The notes beneath the pieces are model-generated. The model saw only the letters and a program-made list of their open reading frames with translations, was not told where the DNA came from and did not search any database. From a virus, in IMG/VR virus record IMGVR_UViG_3300025127_000283, positions 1 to 23,781 of that record: a stretch of DNA of 23,781 bases, one strand, 5' to 3'. Of the stretch, positions 15,419-23,491 are shown piece by piece. A program made the position numbers and the translations under genes. How positions within the stretch are numbered: position 1 is the stretch's first letter; each line of letters begins with the position of its first letter.

Positions 15419-15804
15419 TGCTAGATTTAATAGGAAAACTGGTTGATCCGGTAAGTAATATCCTTGACAAGGTAATAGAAGACAAAGATCAAAAGGCTAG
15501 ATTAGCTCACGAAATTGCAACAATGGCTGAGAAAAACTCTCAAGCTCTTATGATGCAACAACTTAAAATTTTGCAAGCTGATGCACAAGGAAACTGGTTT
15601 CAAGCATCGTGGCGACCCCTTATTGGATGGATCGCAGGCATATCGCTCGGTATAAATTACATGATCGCCCCAATTGCTTTGGGCTTTGGTTTTGAAATAC
15701 CACAGGCAGATATGTCAGTAATGATGCCATTGCTCTTAGGTATGCTTGGTATCGGTGGAATGCGTTCATTTGATAAGCTTAAAAAGACGGACAGTAAAAA
15801 ATGA
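15418..15804 (+). CDS. Holin, 3TM superfamily
   Basis: 128 aa. Residues ~57-71, GNWFQASWRPLIGWI, are the hallmark of the 3TM holin family found in phages and gene transfer agents. An amphipathic helical N-terminus (residues 1-55) is followed by hydrophobic segments at ~66-90 and ~99-117 and a basic tail (KLKKTDSKK). Holins form inner-membrane lesions that release the endolysin at a set time. The ATG overlaps the upstream TGA, and the site GGAGGGAG directly before it is strong. The neighbouring GH19 lysin supports the role. Confidence 0.85.
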   Translation: MLDLIGKLVDPVSNILDKVIEDKDQKARLAHEIATMAEKNSQALMMQQLKILQADAQGNWFQASWRPLIGWIAGISLGINYMIAPIALGFGFEIPQADMSVMMPLLLGMLGIGGMRSFDKLKKTDSKK

Positions 15805-16070
15805 GTGACTTAAAAATACCAGTAGCATTAGTTTTTGCTATGGCAGTGCAATTAGTGGGTTTGGTGTGGTATATTAGCAACATTGTGCATGATATTGAAC
15901 ATCTTCAAGGCCAAATGTCGGCACAAGAGGACATTATTGAGCTTCTCAACGCCGATGTAAACGATCTTTGGGCTTTTTGCACGTTTACTGAAAACAAATG
16001 GGCTGAAAGTTATACTTCTGACATGGTGTATGAGCGTGTTTGTGGGTCTAAGGAGTTTGTAAATGAGTGA
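15801..16070 (+). CDS. One-TM spanin-like or lysis accessory protein
   Basis: 89 aa. An N-terminal TM segment (residues ~6-28, PVALVFAMAVQLVGLVWYIS) is followed by a predicted coiled coil (HDIEHLQGQMSAQEDIIELLN) and a Cys-containing C-terminal part (FCTFTENKW and YERVCGSKE). This topology fits an i-spanin or holin-associated protein: anchored in the inner membrane with a helical periplasmic stalk. No lipoprotein o-spanin partner with a lipobox was found nearby, so the spanin label is tentative. It overlaps the holin by 4 bases and the endolysin by 8. Confidence 0.6.
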   Translation: MSDLKIPVALVFAMAVQLVGLVWYISNIVHDIEHLQGQMSAQEDIIELLNADVNDLWAFCTFTENKWAESYTSDMVYERVCGSKEFVNE

Positions 16071-16671
16071 AGCACTTAAAACATTACAGGAAAAAATAGG
16101 TTCAAATCCGGATGGTGCTTTTGGACCCAACACAGCAAAAGCTATTTGTAATCATTATGCATTGAACCCAGAGCGCGGCGCTCATTTTTTGGGTCAATTG
16201 GTGCATGAAAGCGGTACGTTTCGTTATGTTGAAGAAAACCTTAATTATTCTAAAGAATCCATTCTAAAAGTTTTTGGCAAATATTTTCCAACTGAGGGTG
16301 AGGCAGAAAGTTGTGCTCGAAACCCCCAAGCTCTTGCTGATCGTGTATATGGTGACAGAATGGGTAATGATGGACAAGGCTACCTGTGGCGAGGGCGTGG
16401 ATTTTTACAATGCACTGGCAAAAATAACTATTCTCAGTTTTCGGCTGACATGAATCTACCTGAAGTAATGGAAGATCCTAATCTTGTTGCCACAAAATAC
16501 CCTATGGAATCAGCTATTTGGTTTTTTCGTAGAAACAAATTATGGGACATTTGCGATGAGGGCGTCAATGACGATACAATTAAAACGATTACCAAAAGGG
16601 TAAATGGTGGTTACAATGGATTGAAACACCGAAAAGAAGAAACTAAGAAGATATATGAGTGGTTAAGATAA
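16063..16671 (+). CDS. Endolysin, glycoside hydrolase family 19 (chitinase/lysozyme-like)
   Basis: 202 aa, cleaving peptidoglycan glycan strands at lysis. Residues ~15-28 (NPDGAFGPNTAKAI) look like a trimmed peptidoglycan-binding helix. The catalytic region follows: H48-E49 in LVHESGTF holds the likely general acid, Glu57/58 in VEENLNYS the second carboxylate, and YLWRGRGFLQCTGKNNY (residues ~107-123) the typical GH19 substrate-cleft motif. The C-terminus has KRVNGGYNGLKHR. There is no signal peptide, so export depends on the holin. AAGGAG with 7-base spacing fixes the ATG, which overlaps the previous gene by 8 bases. Confidence 0.9.
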   Translation: MSEALKTLQEKIGSNPDGAFGPNTAKAICNHYALNPERGAHFLGQLVHESGTFRYVEENLNYSKESILKVFGKYFPTEGEAESCARNPQALADRVYGDRMGNDGQGYLWRGRGFLQCTGKNNYSQFSADMNLPEVMEDPNLVATKYPMESAIWFFRRNKLWDICDEGVNDDTIKTITKRVNGGYNGLKHRKEETKKIYEWLR

Positions 16672-16739
16672 TTTAAGTGTGACACTTTGAAATTAGGAAA
16701 TAGTATGTTAAAAAGCACATATGATACTCGGAGCGCCTA
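16672..16739 (+). other. 68-bp gap between lysis and ejection genes
   Basis: The only gap above 15 bp between plus-strand genes. It contains a perfect odd-centred dyad, a weak -10-like TATGAT (16720-16725) without a good -35, and an 11-codon mini-ORF (ATG 16705, TAA 16738-16740) preceded by TTAGGAAA. The mini-ORF stop overlaps the next ATG as TAATG. GGAG at 16730-16733 serves the downstream gene. No terminator hairpin was found. Confidence 0.5.
16675..16687. promoter_or_regulatory. Perfect 6-1-6 dyad, possible operator
   Basis: AAGTGTGACACTT is a perfect inverted repeat with a single central base. It cannot fold as a hairpin with a 1-nt loop, so it is more like a protein-binding site than a terminator. 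It lies 3 bp after the endolysin stop and 52 bp before the first ejection gene. A 13-bp dyad can arise by chance. Confidence 0.3.
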
Positions 16740-17519
16740 ATGTTAGATAAAATTGTACAAGGTATCGGAGCCTTAACAGGCGGTAATTTTGTAACCAATC
16801 TTATTGCAAATGCTATAACTTCTAAAATCCTTGGTGGCAGTACAAAAGACGCTCTTATGTTTACTGCGCTCCAACAAGGTCTTGGCGGTCAGGGACTTAA
16901 TTTATTTGGCGGTCAAGAAGCAGCGCCACAACAGATTAATCTCCCTCCGGCTCCCTCTTATGCGACTAGCCCCATGATGGAAGCAGGAAGACTTGTTAAT
17001 CCGGCAAACAAGATTGTAAACGCAGCAGGCGCAGCAAGTAAAATTAATCCAGTTTTTACACAAGCAGATAATACGCTTGGTTACGCTAAATTTCTTGTAG
17101 ATGCAGGATTAGTTAAACCTGACAGTAAAATAGCAACTCTTCTAAATTCTCGTGTTGGAGAAGCTTTAGCAACTGGTCTTGGCTCTCAACTTTTAGACAC
17201 CTTTAGTAGCGATGATCCCAGAGCAGGGAGAGGCTCTAGACCATTTGGTGGTGAAGGTGATATAAAAATTAATATACCGAACAAACTTGCTAACGGAGGC
17301 TATATTGACGGTCAGTATTTTCCAAGGCGTAACGGTGGTATAATGCCATCTGAAGGTTCGGGACAAAAAGATGATGTTCCTGCCATGTTAATGGCAGGTG
17401 AATTTGTTCTTACAAAAGACGCTGTAAAAGGTCTTGGCAACGGCGATTCAAATCGCGGAATTGAAAAAGCCTACTCTATGATGAATAAATTAGAAAATAA
17501 GGCGAACAATTATGTCTGA
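16740..17519 (+). CDS. Internal virion / ejection-type protein (259 aa)
   Basis: Ala/Gly-rich. The N-terminus (MLDKIVQGIGALTGG, then NLIANAITSKILGG) is amphipathic and Gly-rich, suited to membrane contact during DNA ejection. Residues 198-233 contain NGGIMPSEGSGQKDDVPAML followed by MAGEFVLTKDAVKGLG, a motif I recall at the end of many marine phage structural proteins. The GGAG site lies 6 bases before the ATG. The last codons overlap the next start by 8 bases, and the terminal residues ANNYV are encoded by an 18-nt sequence that recurs before the gene at 18654. It is the first of four ejection-type genes. The role is inferred from composition and position. Confidence 0.6.
   Translation: MLDKIVQGIGALTGGNFVTNLIANAITSKILGGSTKDALMFTALQQGLGGQGLNLFGGQEAAPQQINLPPAPSYATSPMMEAGRLVNPANKIVNAAGAASKINPVFTQADNTLGYAKFLVDAGLVKPDSKIATLLNSRVGEALATGLGSQLLDTFSSDDPRAGRGSRPFGGEGDIKINIPNKLANGGYIDGQYFPRRNGGIMPSEGSGQKDDVPAMLMAGEFVLTKDAVKGLGNGDSNRGIEKAYSMMNKLENKANNYV
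17497..17514 (+). repeat. 18-nt repeated translation-initiation block, copy 1
   Basis: ATAAGGCGAACAATTATG ends with the ATG of the gene at 17512 and is identical to 18639-18656. It contains AAGG 8 bases before the ATG. In this copy its TAA is out of frame, so the block encodes the end of the upstream protein. Confidence 0.8.
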
Positions 17520-18642
17520 TGAAAATGTAATTACGCAAGAAACTATAAAGCGCCGTCCAGAATACATTGAGCGTCTAGAAAAAGCCTTATTAAGCGGTAT
17601 ATTTGGCACTGAAGATTCCGCAGGAGTATTACAAGACGGTCTTCTTCAAGATCCTAACATGTTTGTAGTAGCTCCTTACAAACTAGCAGGTCAAACTGGT
17701 CGTGATCCCGCTACTGGTGCAATTACAGGTCTTGGTCTTGAAACATTTGCATCACAAGCGTTAATGCAAGATACAAATAATGATGGTATTCCAGATTTCA
17801 TCGGTCGTTATCAACCTTACTTTGATGTTGCAGGTGGAGCAGCTACTGGTGGCATTGAATCATTAGGTCGTGGTCTTGGCGCGTTAGGTGAAGCAAAAAC
17901 CTTCTTTGGTCCTGCTGCTCAATATGTGTCTGGTGGGCGTGGTATGTTTGACCCATCATCATATGTGACGCAATTTATGTCTCCATATACTGAAGACGTA
18001 ATTGATGAAACAATTGCTGACATTGAGCGTCAAGGTAATGTTGCTCGTAAGAAAGCTTCTGCTGAAGCAGTTGGTCGTGGAGCGTTTGGCGGTTCTCGCC
18101 AAGGCATTCAAGCCGCAGAGGTAGAACGTGCAATTTTAGACGCAAAAGCAAAAGCAACAGCAGATTTACGCGCAAGAAATTATGAACAAGCTCTTGCTGC
18201 ATCATCTCAAGCTTATCAACAAGCAGCGACTCGTGATTTAGAAGCAGGTCGTTTATTAGGCGGTCTTGGTCAATCTGTTGGTCAGCTTGGCACAGCATTC
18301 GGTGGTTTGGGTGGTCAATATGGTACTTTAGCAGGAACAACCGCAGATATTGGTCGCGTATACTCAGCGTTACAACCTGCGGATCTTGCATTTATGTCTG
18401 GTGTAGGCGAAGCAGAACGTGCGTATCGTCAGCAGATGATAGATACAGCAAGACAAGAATTCCAACGTCCGACAGAGCAAGCGTTGTTACCATATACATA
18501 TGCGTATGGCGCATTATCTGGAACACCTTCAGCGGGTGTTTATTCAGATACGCAACAAAATTATTATGAGTCAACAAACCCATTTTTCGGGGGGATTGGA
18601 GCTTACACAGCTCTCCAAGGTGTTAACCAAGCAGCGGCATAA
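17512..18642 (+). CDS. Internal virion / ejection-type protein (376 aa)
   Basis: Long Ala/Gln/Gly-rich helices, no enzyme motif. Residues 87-96 read DTNNDGIPDF, a calcium-binding loop of the thrombospondin-3/EF-loop type (D-x-N-x-D-G-x-x-D), followed by IGRYQPYFDVAGG. Residues ~155-245 are a helical stretch with VARKKASAEAVGRGAFGGSR and ILDAKAKATADLRARNYEQA. The C-terminal part is Gly-rich, then Tyr-rich. The pattern is that of podovirus internal core or ejection proteins, which leave the capsid with the DNA. The ATG is preceded by the 18-nt block and overlaps the upstream gene by 8 bases. Confidence in the class is moderate; the specific role is unknown. Confidence 0.6.
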   Translation: MSDENVITQETIKRRPEYIERLEKALLSGIFGTEDSAGVLQDGLLQDPNMFVVAPYKLAGQTGRDPATGAITGLGLETFASQALMQDTNNDGIPDFIGRYQPYFDVAGGAATGGIESLGRGLGALGEAKTFFGPAAQYVSGGRGMFDPSSYVTQFMSPYTEDVIDETIADIERQGNVARKKASAEAVGRGAFGGSRQGIQAAEVERAILDAKAKATADLRARNYEQALAASSQAYQQAATRDLEAGRLLGGLGQSVGQLGTAFGGLGGQYGTLAGTTADIGRVYSALQPADLAFMSGVGEAERAYRQQMIDTARQEFQRPTEQALLPYTYAYGALSGTPSAGVYSDTQQNYYESTNPFFGGIGAYTALQGVNQAAA

Positions 18643-18656
18643 GGCGAACAATTATG
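18639..18656 (+). repeat. 18-nt repeated translation-initiation block, copy 2
   Basis: Identical to 17497-17514 and again ending in a start codon (ATG 18654). Here its TAA (18640-18642) is in frame and is the stop codon of the preceding gene. Confidence 0.8.
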
Positions 18657-20516
18657 GCGAATGAACCTATTCGTAGCATGAAAAACCAAATGTACAATTA
18701 CGGGATAGGTAGAGCTTTTGCCGACAATAGGCCCGTAACCAGAGGTCAAATGGCAAGAGCAGCCATTCCAGAGAGCCGTAGCTTACTTGATGAAATTAAA
18801 AGACTTCAAATGGCAGGTGGCTTGAGTGGTAGAAATCAGTTAGTTGAAAACAAAGCTTATACTTTACCTGCTTTTGCAGATTCTCTGCCCAATGATATAT
18901 TTTCTGCAACGGAGGAAGTTGTTTCTACAGCTAAAGGGGCAAGAGTGCCTGATGATTTTGTTCCTTTTGTGGTGCCTACAGAAGGTCAAGAGGGCGTTGG
19001 TATCGTCCGTGGTGGGCCGGAATCTAAAATTGATAAAACAATTGCTGACGGAAAAACATTTTCTACTGATGAAATTTATTCCAGTGGTCGCCAAGGTAAT
19101 CTCGGAACAAGAGTAATGCCATCTGATCTTGCAGGCGGTAGAGGCGATCTCATTGAAAGTTTGACTGAACGTGCAGATTATATTTCGGAAGAATCAAGAA
19201 AAAAACAAGAGAAGAGTTTTGACCAACCAAAATCAGATAAAGGAGATCCTGTCACCAACGCTTTTATGGCGGGAATGGATGAGTTTATAAAATCAGCCCG
19301 TGATGCTAAGTCTCCAGACGATACTGAAGTTAAAGATCTTCCGTACTATAAGCAAGAATTTGCAGACGCAACAGGTTTAGATATCAGTGGCAAAGTGGAT
19401 AAGAGCCAAGCTCTCATGGCGTTTGGTTTAGCCCTGATGCAAAACCGTGCAGGTAAAGGCTTCAACGTAGGTAAAATACTACGAGAAGTTGGTAAGGCAG
19501 GTGAGAAAGCAATGCCAGAGCTAGAGGCTGCACGACAAGAAGCCAGAGCAAATGCAGCGGCTGCGGGTAAATATGCTTTAGATATGCGTTCTGCTGACCA
19601 AGAGAAAGCAATTTCAGCAGCTATAGCAGCACAACAGCGTGGCAAATATTACATTATGCCTAAGTCTGAAGGAATAAGTGGTTTTCTTTCTGTGATGGAT
19701 GAAGGAGTAGCAGAATTTTTAAATGCCACAGAACTTAATGCATTGGTAACAAATCCAGAGTTTTCTGAACAATACGATATAATTACTGAAGAAAGGTTTG
19801 CCACACTTGCAGATGCAGCATTAAATTCTGAAGAAGCTGCAGAACTTTACTCAACCACAAAATCCGACATGGTTTTATTCCCCGGAAATAATGTTGACGC
19901 TATTTTTACTTTTAAAGTAAACGATGTAAATCCAAATTTACCTGAAGATAAGGCTCCCAAATTTGGTAAATTGTCAAATCCCGGGCAAGCAGATCAAATC
20001 TATGATGCTTTGGGTAATGCATTACAAGATTTAAATAAATTTGAAACCACTTTTGCGGGAGCCATTGCAGATATTGATGAAGGTGGGGCAACTTTACAAG
20101 CTCAAGCTCAAAACGTTCTCATTCAAGCCCTTAACAGAATAGGTGTAGATGTAGATGCAAATACGCCTACACAAGATTTAAAAAGATTTGTTACTAAATT
20201 ACAGGCTCAGAATGCTGCTGAAATTTTAGGGGAGGCAGGTAAAACTCTTTCTGATAAAGATAGACAACTTGTAGCAGAAATTGTAGGCGATTTGCCGGGT
20301 CTTTTAGGTGGATCTCCTGACGATTTAAGAAAAAAGCTTCTTCAATTAAAAACAGAAATAGTTGATAAAAAAAGAAGACAAATACTTTCAGCCGTTAAAA
20401 CATTAGATAATCATTCGCGTAATAATTATCATTCCTTGTTTACTGATGGTGATTTCTCAGAAGAAGATGAAAAAGAGTTGCTTAGATTAAGAGAAGAGCA
20501 AGGGGTTAAAGCTTAA
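18654..20516 (+). CDS. Internal virion / ejection-type protein (620 aa)
   Basis: Large, mostly helical and charged. Residues ~1-60 are basic (IRSMKNQMYNYGIGRAFADN, then ARAAIPESRSLLDEIKRLQM). The middle contains MAFGLALMQNRAGKGFNVGK (residues ~260-279), then a long Ala/Glu/Arg helix (MPELEAARQEARANAAAAGK). The C-terminal ~200 residues are helical and end in acidic DGDFSEEDEKELLRLREEQ. No transglycosylase or protease motif is visible. The gene lies between two other ejection-type genes and overlaps the next by one base. It is likely a capsid-internal protein delivered with the genome, by analogy with P22 gp7/gp20/gp16 and T7 gp14/15/16; no direct homology is claimed. Confidence 0.58.
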   Translation: MANEPIRSMKNQMYNYGIGRAFADNRPVTRGQMARAAIPESRSLLDEIKRLQMAGGLSGRNQLVENKAYTLPAFADSLPNDIFSATEEVVSTAKGARVPDDFVPFVVPTEGQEGVGIVRGGPESKIDKTIADGKTFSTDEIYSSGRQGNLGTRVMPSDLAGGRGDLIESLTERADYISEESRKKQEKSFDQPKSDKGDPVTNAFMAGMDEFIKSARDAKSPDDTEVKDLPYYKQEFADATGLDISGKVDKSQALMAFGLALMQNRAGKGFNVGKILREVGKAGEKAMPELEAARQEARANAAAAGKYALDMRSADQEKAISAAIAAQQRGKYYIMPKSEGISGFLSVMDEGVAEFLNATELNALVTNPEFSEQYDIITEERFATLADAALNSEEAAELYSTTKSDMVLFPGNNVDAIFTFKVNDVNPNLPEDKAPKFGKLSNPGQADQIYDALGNALQDLNKFETTFAGAIADIDEGGATLQAQAQNVLIQALNRIGVDVDANTPTQDLKRFVTKLQAQNAAEILGEAGKTLSDKDRQLVAEIVGDLPGLLGGSPDDLRKKLLQLKTEIVDKKRRQILSAVKTLDNHSRNNYHSLFTDGDFSEEDEKELLRLREEQGVKA

Positions 20517-23491
20517 TGGATAAGCAACAAGAACTCCTTATTAGACAGTTGCTTGCACAGCCTGAAGGTTTAAGCAAACGCCAAGAACTCATTTTGCGTC
20601 GCGCACTTGACGGTCAAGTAGACGCGGATAGAGCTTTTGGTGAAATATATATGAGAAATTTAGGATCACCCAAAAGTTTTGAAGAAAAAATATTAGAGGC
20701 TCGTGGTAAATCTATAACTGAAGAGAATCGTTTTGATCGTAAAAGCGGCATAAAAGATGCAAAACTACGTTCTTCTCTAGGCGCAGCAGAAACCAAAGAA
20801 GAAGAAGATAGTATTCTATATAAGTTTGGCTTAACACAATCAGATTTTATTCGAGACAGGCGTGGTAATTTAGCTCTTACTCCTCAAGGGGCCACTAAGT
20901 TTGGTGTGAAGACAGACCGTAACATTGTAATTGATGAAGAAGGTTTTAGTCGTTATGATTTAGCAGATTTAGCAGCCATAGCTCCAGAGTTTAGTGGTGC
21001 GGTTGCAGGCGCAGTTGCAGGTCAGGCACTTATTCCTATTCCTATTCTTGGCGCAATGATTGGCGCAGGGTTAGGCGGTGCAGGCGGTTCTTTGCTTGAA
21101 GAGGGCATAGAGGGTTTAGCAGGTGTTTCTAAACAGACCGCAGGAGAAATAGCTAGAGATGCGGCAATAGAGGGTGGAATCTCAGCCCTTGGTGAAGGTG
21201 TCGTAGGAGGAGTTGCCAGAGGCTTTAATTTTCTTAGAGCAGGTCAAAAAAGTAAAGCAGATGAAGATACAATACGCGCTGTAGGTATGGGGCGTGAAGA
21301 ATTTGGTATTACGGCTGATCCGGGTCGTTCTGGTTTCAATGCACTTTTGGCTCGTGTCTTTGCTACAGGTGAAAAAATATTTGGTGGCTCTCCCCGCACA
21401 TACAAAAACAACATAGCAATTCAAGATGTTTTAAAAGAATTTAGAGACTTGGGTGGTGATATTGACGCAAACAGGCTTGGTGAAGCTTTATTTAACGCAC
21501 GATCAACTGGACAAAAAATATTAAGTGATGATGTTTTAGATGCTCAGAAAAAAGTATTGAAGCAATTTCAATATATTGCAGATGATTTAGGCAGGGCATC
21601 TAAAAATGATGTACAAGCGATTAATGCAGATTTGTATGACGCTTGGAAAAATGCATATGTAGATTTTCAATCTCTTGCCACAGCAAAATTTTCTTCTATT
21701 GACGATGCAGTAAGAAGTGCTGTGGGAGATGCTAATATTGTTCCTATAAACGATATCAAAAAATTTACTAAAAATAATTTAGATAAATTTGAAGGCTCTG
21801 TATTAACCGATAGTACAGGCACGACAGTTACGGCTTTAAGTAGTTTATCTGGATTAGGAAGAGGCAATAAAGCGTCTTTTGCGCAACTTTATAATGCGCG
21901 TAAAAGTTTAAATGATTTTATTGCGCAACTTCCTAAAGATGACACCCTTAAAAGATATGGTGGTGATCTGCTTAATATGTTGGATAATAAATTAGAATTT
22001 ACAAACATTGAAGACGCAGTCGCTAATGCAGGAAAAACCGTAGATAGTGCAGGGGCAGATTTACTTGTTCAAGCTGCAAAAGATATTCCAGATGCTAGAA
22101 ATTTTTATAGAGAAGGCATGACTCGTTGGGGCGAAGTTTCTAATATTGCAAATTTAAATCAATTAAGAAGAGAGGTAAAAGGTCTCGGCAGAGCAAATCC
22201 TGCAGGCATGATGGATCGTTTAGTTAAAAATAATAATCCAGATCTATTAAAACGTGCAGAGGAAATGCTTGGAGATGGTTGGAATAATTTAAAAGGCAGA
22301 ATTGGAGGAGAATGGATTCGTAAGAACATTGGTAATTCTGTAAATGATCTAGATCCTAACGATTTTAGAGCCACTTCTTTTCGCACTAAAGTAGACAATT
22401 TGGGAGCAACTGGCGAAGAATTGTTCGGATCTTCTGGGTATAACGAATTAAAAAAATTAGCCCGTCAAATGCAAGCAACTAATCTTAAAACTACTGACCA
22501 AACCGTGATAAGCCGAGTAAATGCTTTAGTTGATGCAGATGAACCTACGATTGGTCTTTTAAAAGGATTGCGAGATACCCAAAAACAATTCAATGAGTTT
22601 GAAAGAGACCGTGTTTTATCAAAACTAGATAGTGGTGACTTAGATGAGGTTGCTGCAGCAAACTTAATTACAAGTCCAAATACAAGCCCAACAACAATCA
22701 GAAAGTTATCAAAGTATTTTGATAGCCCAGAAGTCGATAGGAAATTTCGTAGCGTTTATATGGAAAACCTTATTGGTGACTTTGGCGAGAAGTTTGTTTC
22801 AGAACCCGGCAAGATGACTGAGTTTGGGACAAGACTAATTAAAGAATCAGACTCTGGTAGATTAAAAGAATTGTTTGGAGAAGAGATGGCGGGACGTATG
22901 CGCCGCTTTGGAGAAACGCTTACGTTCAATGCTAAAACTGCAGACGGTGGTGGAATCGTTGCGGCTCACGTTGCAATGTCACCTTTACAAAATTTAGATA
23001 AATTAGCAAGGTTTGGCTTGTTGACTCGAATGATGTCTACTAATTTGTTTTATAAAAATTTAGACGATCAATATAAAGCTCTTACTGGCAGAGCTAGTGT
23101 AAAAGAAAAAGCAAACACTTTTGGTAGATTGTTTGCAGATTCTATTTCAAAAGCTATAGCTCAAACTGGAGCGCAAGCTGTTGATGAGTCAGCATCCAAT
23201 GCAAGACGCACAGCAGAGAGCTTGCTCGAAAGCACAATAGAAGAGAACAGGCCAGAGGCGACACCAACAGCTTCTCCAACACCGCCCCCAACGCCGAGAC
23301 CAATGAGAACTCCGGTGCCTACAGTTAGCCCAACATTGAACGTGGCTCCTCAACCAACGCAGCCCCAAGACATACTTGGTCAGATTCGTCAAAGGGCAAT
23401 TGAAAAGAGAAACATACGACAGAGGGCAAAAGAAAACCCCGCAATAGCAGCTACACTATTAGGGGGTCTTGGAAGCGCAGGGCTTCTTTAA
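20516..23491 (+). CDS. Largest internal virion / ejection-type protein (991 aa)
   Basis: The last and largest late gene. Residues 1-150 are charged helices (QELLIRQLLAQPEGLSKRQE). Residues ~160-193 are a Gly/Ala hydrophobic stretch (FSGAVAGAVAGQALIPIPIL, then GAMIGAGLGGAGG) with a second at ~206-235, resembling glycine-zipper membrane segments. The next ~650 residues are helical with repeated Asp/Lys/Leu patterns. Residues ~909-950 are a Pro/Thr-rich spacer (ASPTPPPTPRPMRTPVPT), and the end (NPAIAATLLGGLGSAGLL) is again hydrophobic. Such a layout suits a protein that crosses the cell envelope during DNA entry. No lytic transglycosylase or polymerase motif was recognised. The stop overlaps the convergent minus-strand gene by 4 bases. 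Confidence 0.6.
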   Translation: MDKQQELLIRQLLAQPEGLSKRQELILRRALDGQVDADRAFGEIYMRNLGSPKSFEEKILEARGKSITEENRFDRKSGIKDAKLRSSLGAAETKEEEDSILYKFGLTQSDFIRDRRGNLALTPQGATKFGVKTDRNIVIDEEGFSRYDLADLAAIAPEFSGAVAGAVAGQALIPIPILGAMIGAGLGGAGGSLLEEGIEGLAGVSKQTAGEIARDAAIEGGISALGEGVVGGVARGFNFLRAGQKSKADEDTIRAVGMGREEFGITADPGRSGFNALLARVFATGEKIFGGSPRTYKNNIAIQDVLKEFRDLGGDIDANRLGEALFNARSTGQKILSDDVLDAQKKVLKQFQYIADDLGRASKNDVQAINADLYDAWKNAYVDFQSLATAKFSSIDDAVRSAVGDANIVPINDIKKFTKNNLDKFEGSVLTDSTGTTVTALSSLSGLGRGNKASFAQLYNARKSLNDFIAQLPKDDTLKRYGGDLLNMLDNKLEFTNIEDAVANAGKTVDSAGADLLVQAAKDIPDARNFYREGMTRWGEVSNIANLNQLRREVKGLGRANPAGMMDRLVKNNNPDLLKRAEEMLGDGWNNLKGRIGGEWIRKNIGNSVNDLDPNDFRATSFRTKVDNLGATGEELFGSSGYNELKKLARQMQATNLKTTDQTVISRVNALVDADEPTIGLLKGLRDTQKQFNEFERDRVLSKLDSGDLDEVAAANLITSPNTSPTTIRKLSKYFDSPEVDRKFRSVYMENLIGDFGEKFVSEPGKMTEFGTRLIKESDSGRLKELFGEEMAGRMRRFGETLTFNAKTADGGGIVAAHVAMSPLQNLDKLARFGLLTRMMSTNLFYKNLDDQYKALTGRASVKEKANTFGRLFADSISKAIAQTGAQAVDESASNARRTAESLLESTIEENRPEATPTASPTPPPTPRPMRTPVPTVSPTLNVAPQPTQPQDILGQIRQRAIEKRNIRQRAKENPAIAATLLGGLGSAGLL

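Noticed and set aside
16675-16687. Dyad after the endolysin gene as an intrinsic terminator
   Set aside because: The stem would have a 1-nt loop and no U-tract follows; it is listed only as a possible protein-binding dyad.
17975-18391. 138-aa minus-strand open frame
   Set aside because: Leu/Gln/His-rich antisense shadow of the Ala/Gln-rich ejection gene; no ribosome-binding site or neighbours on that strand.
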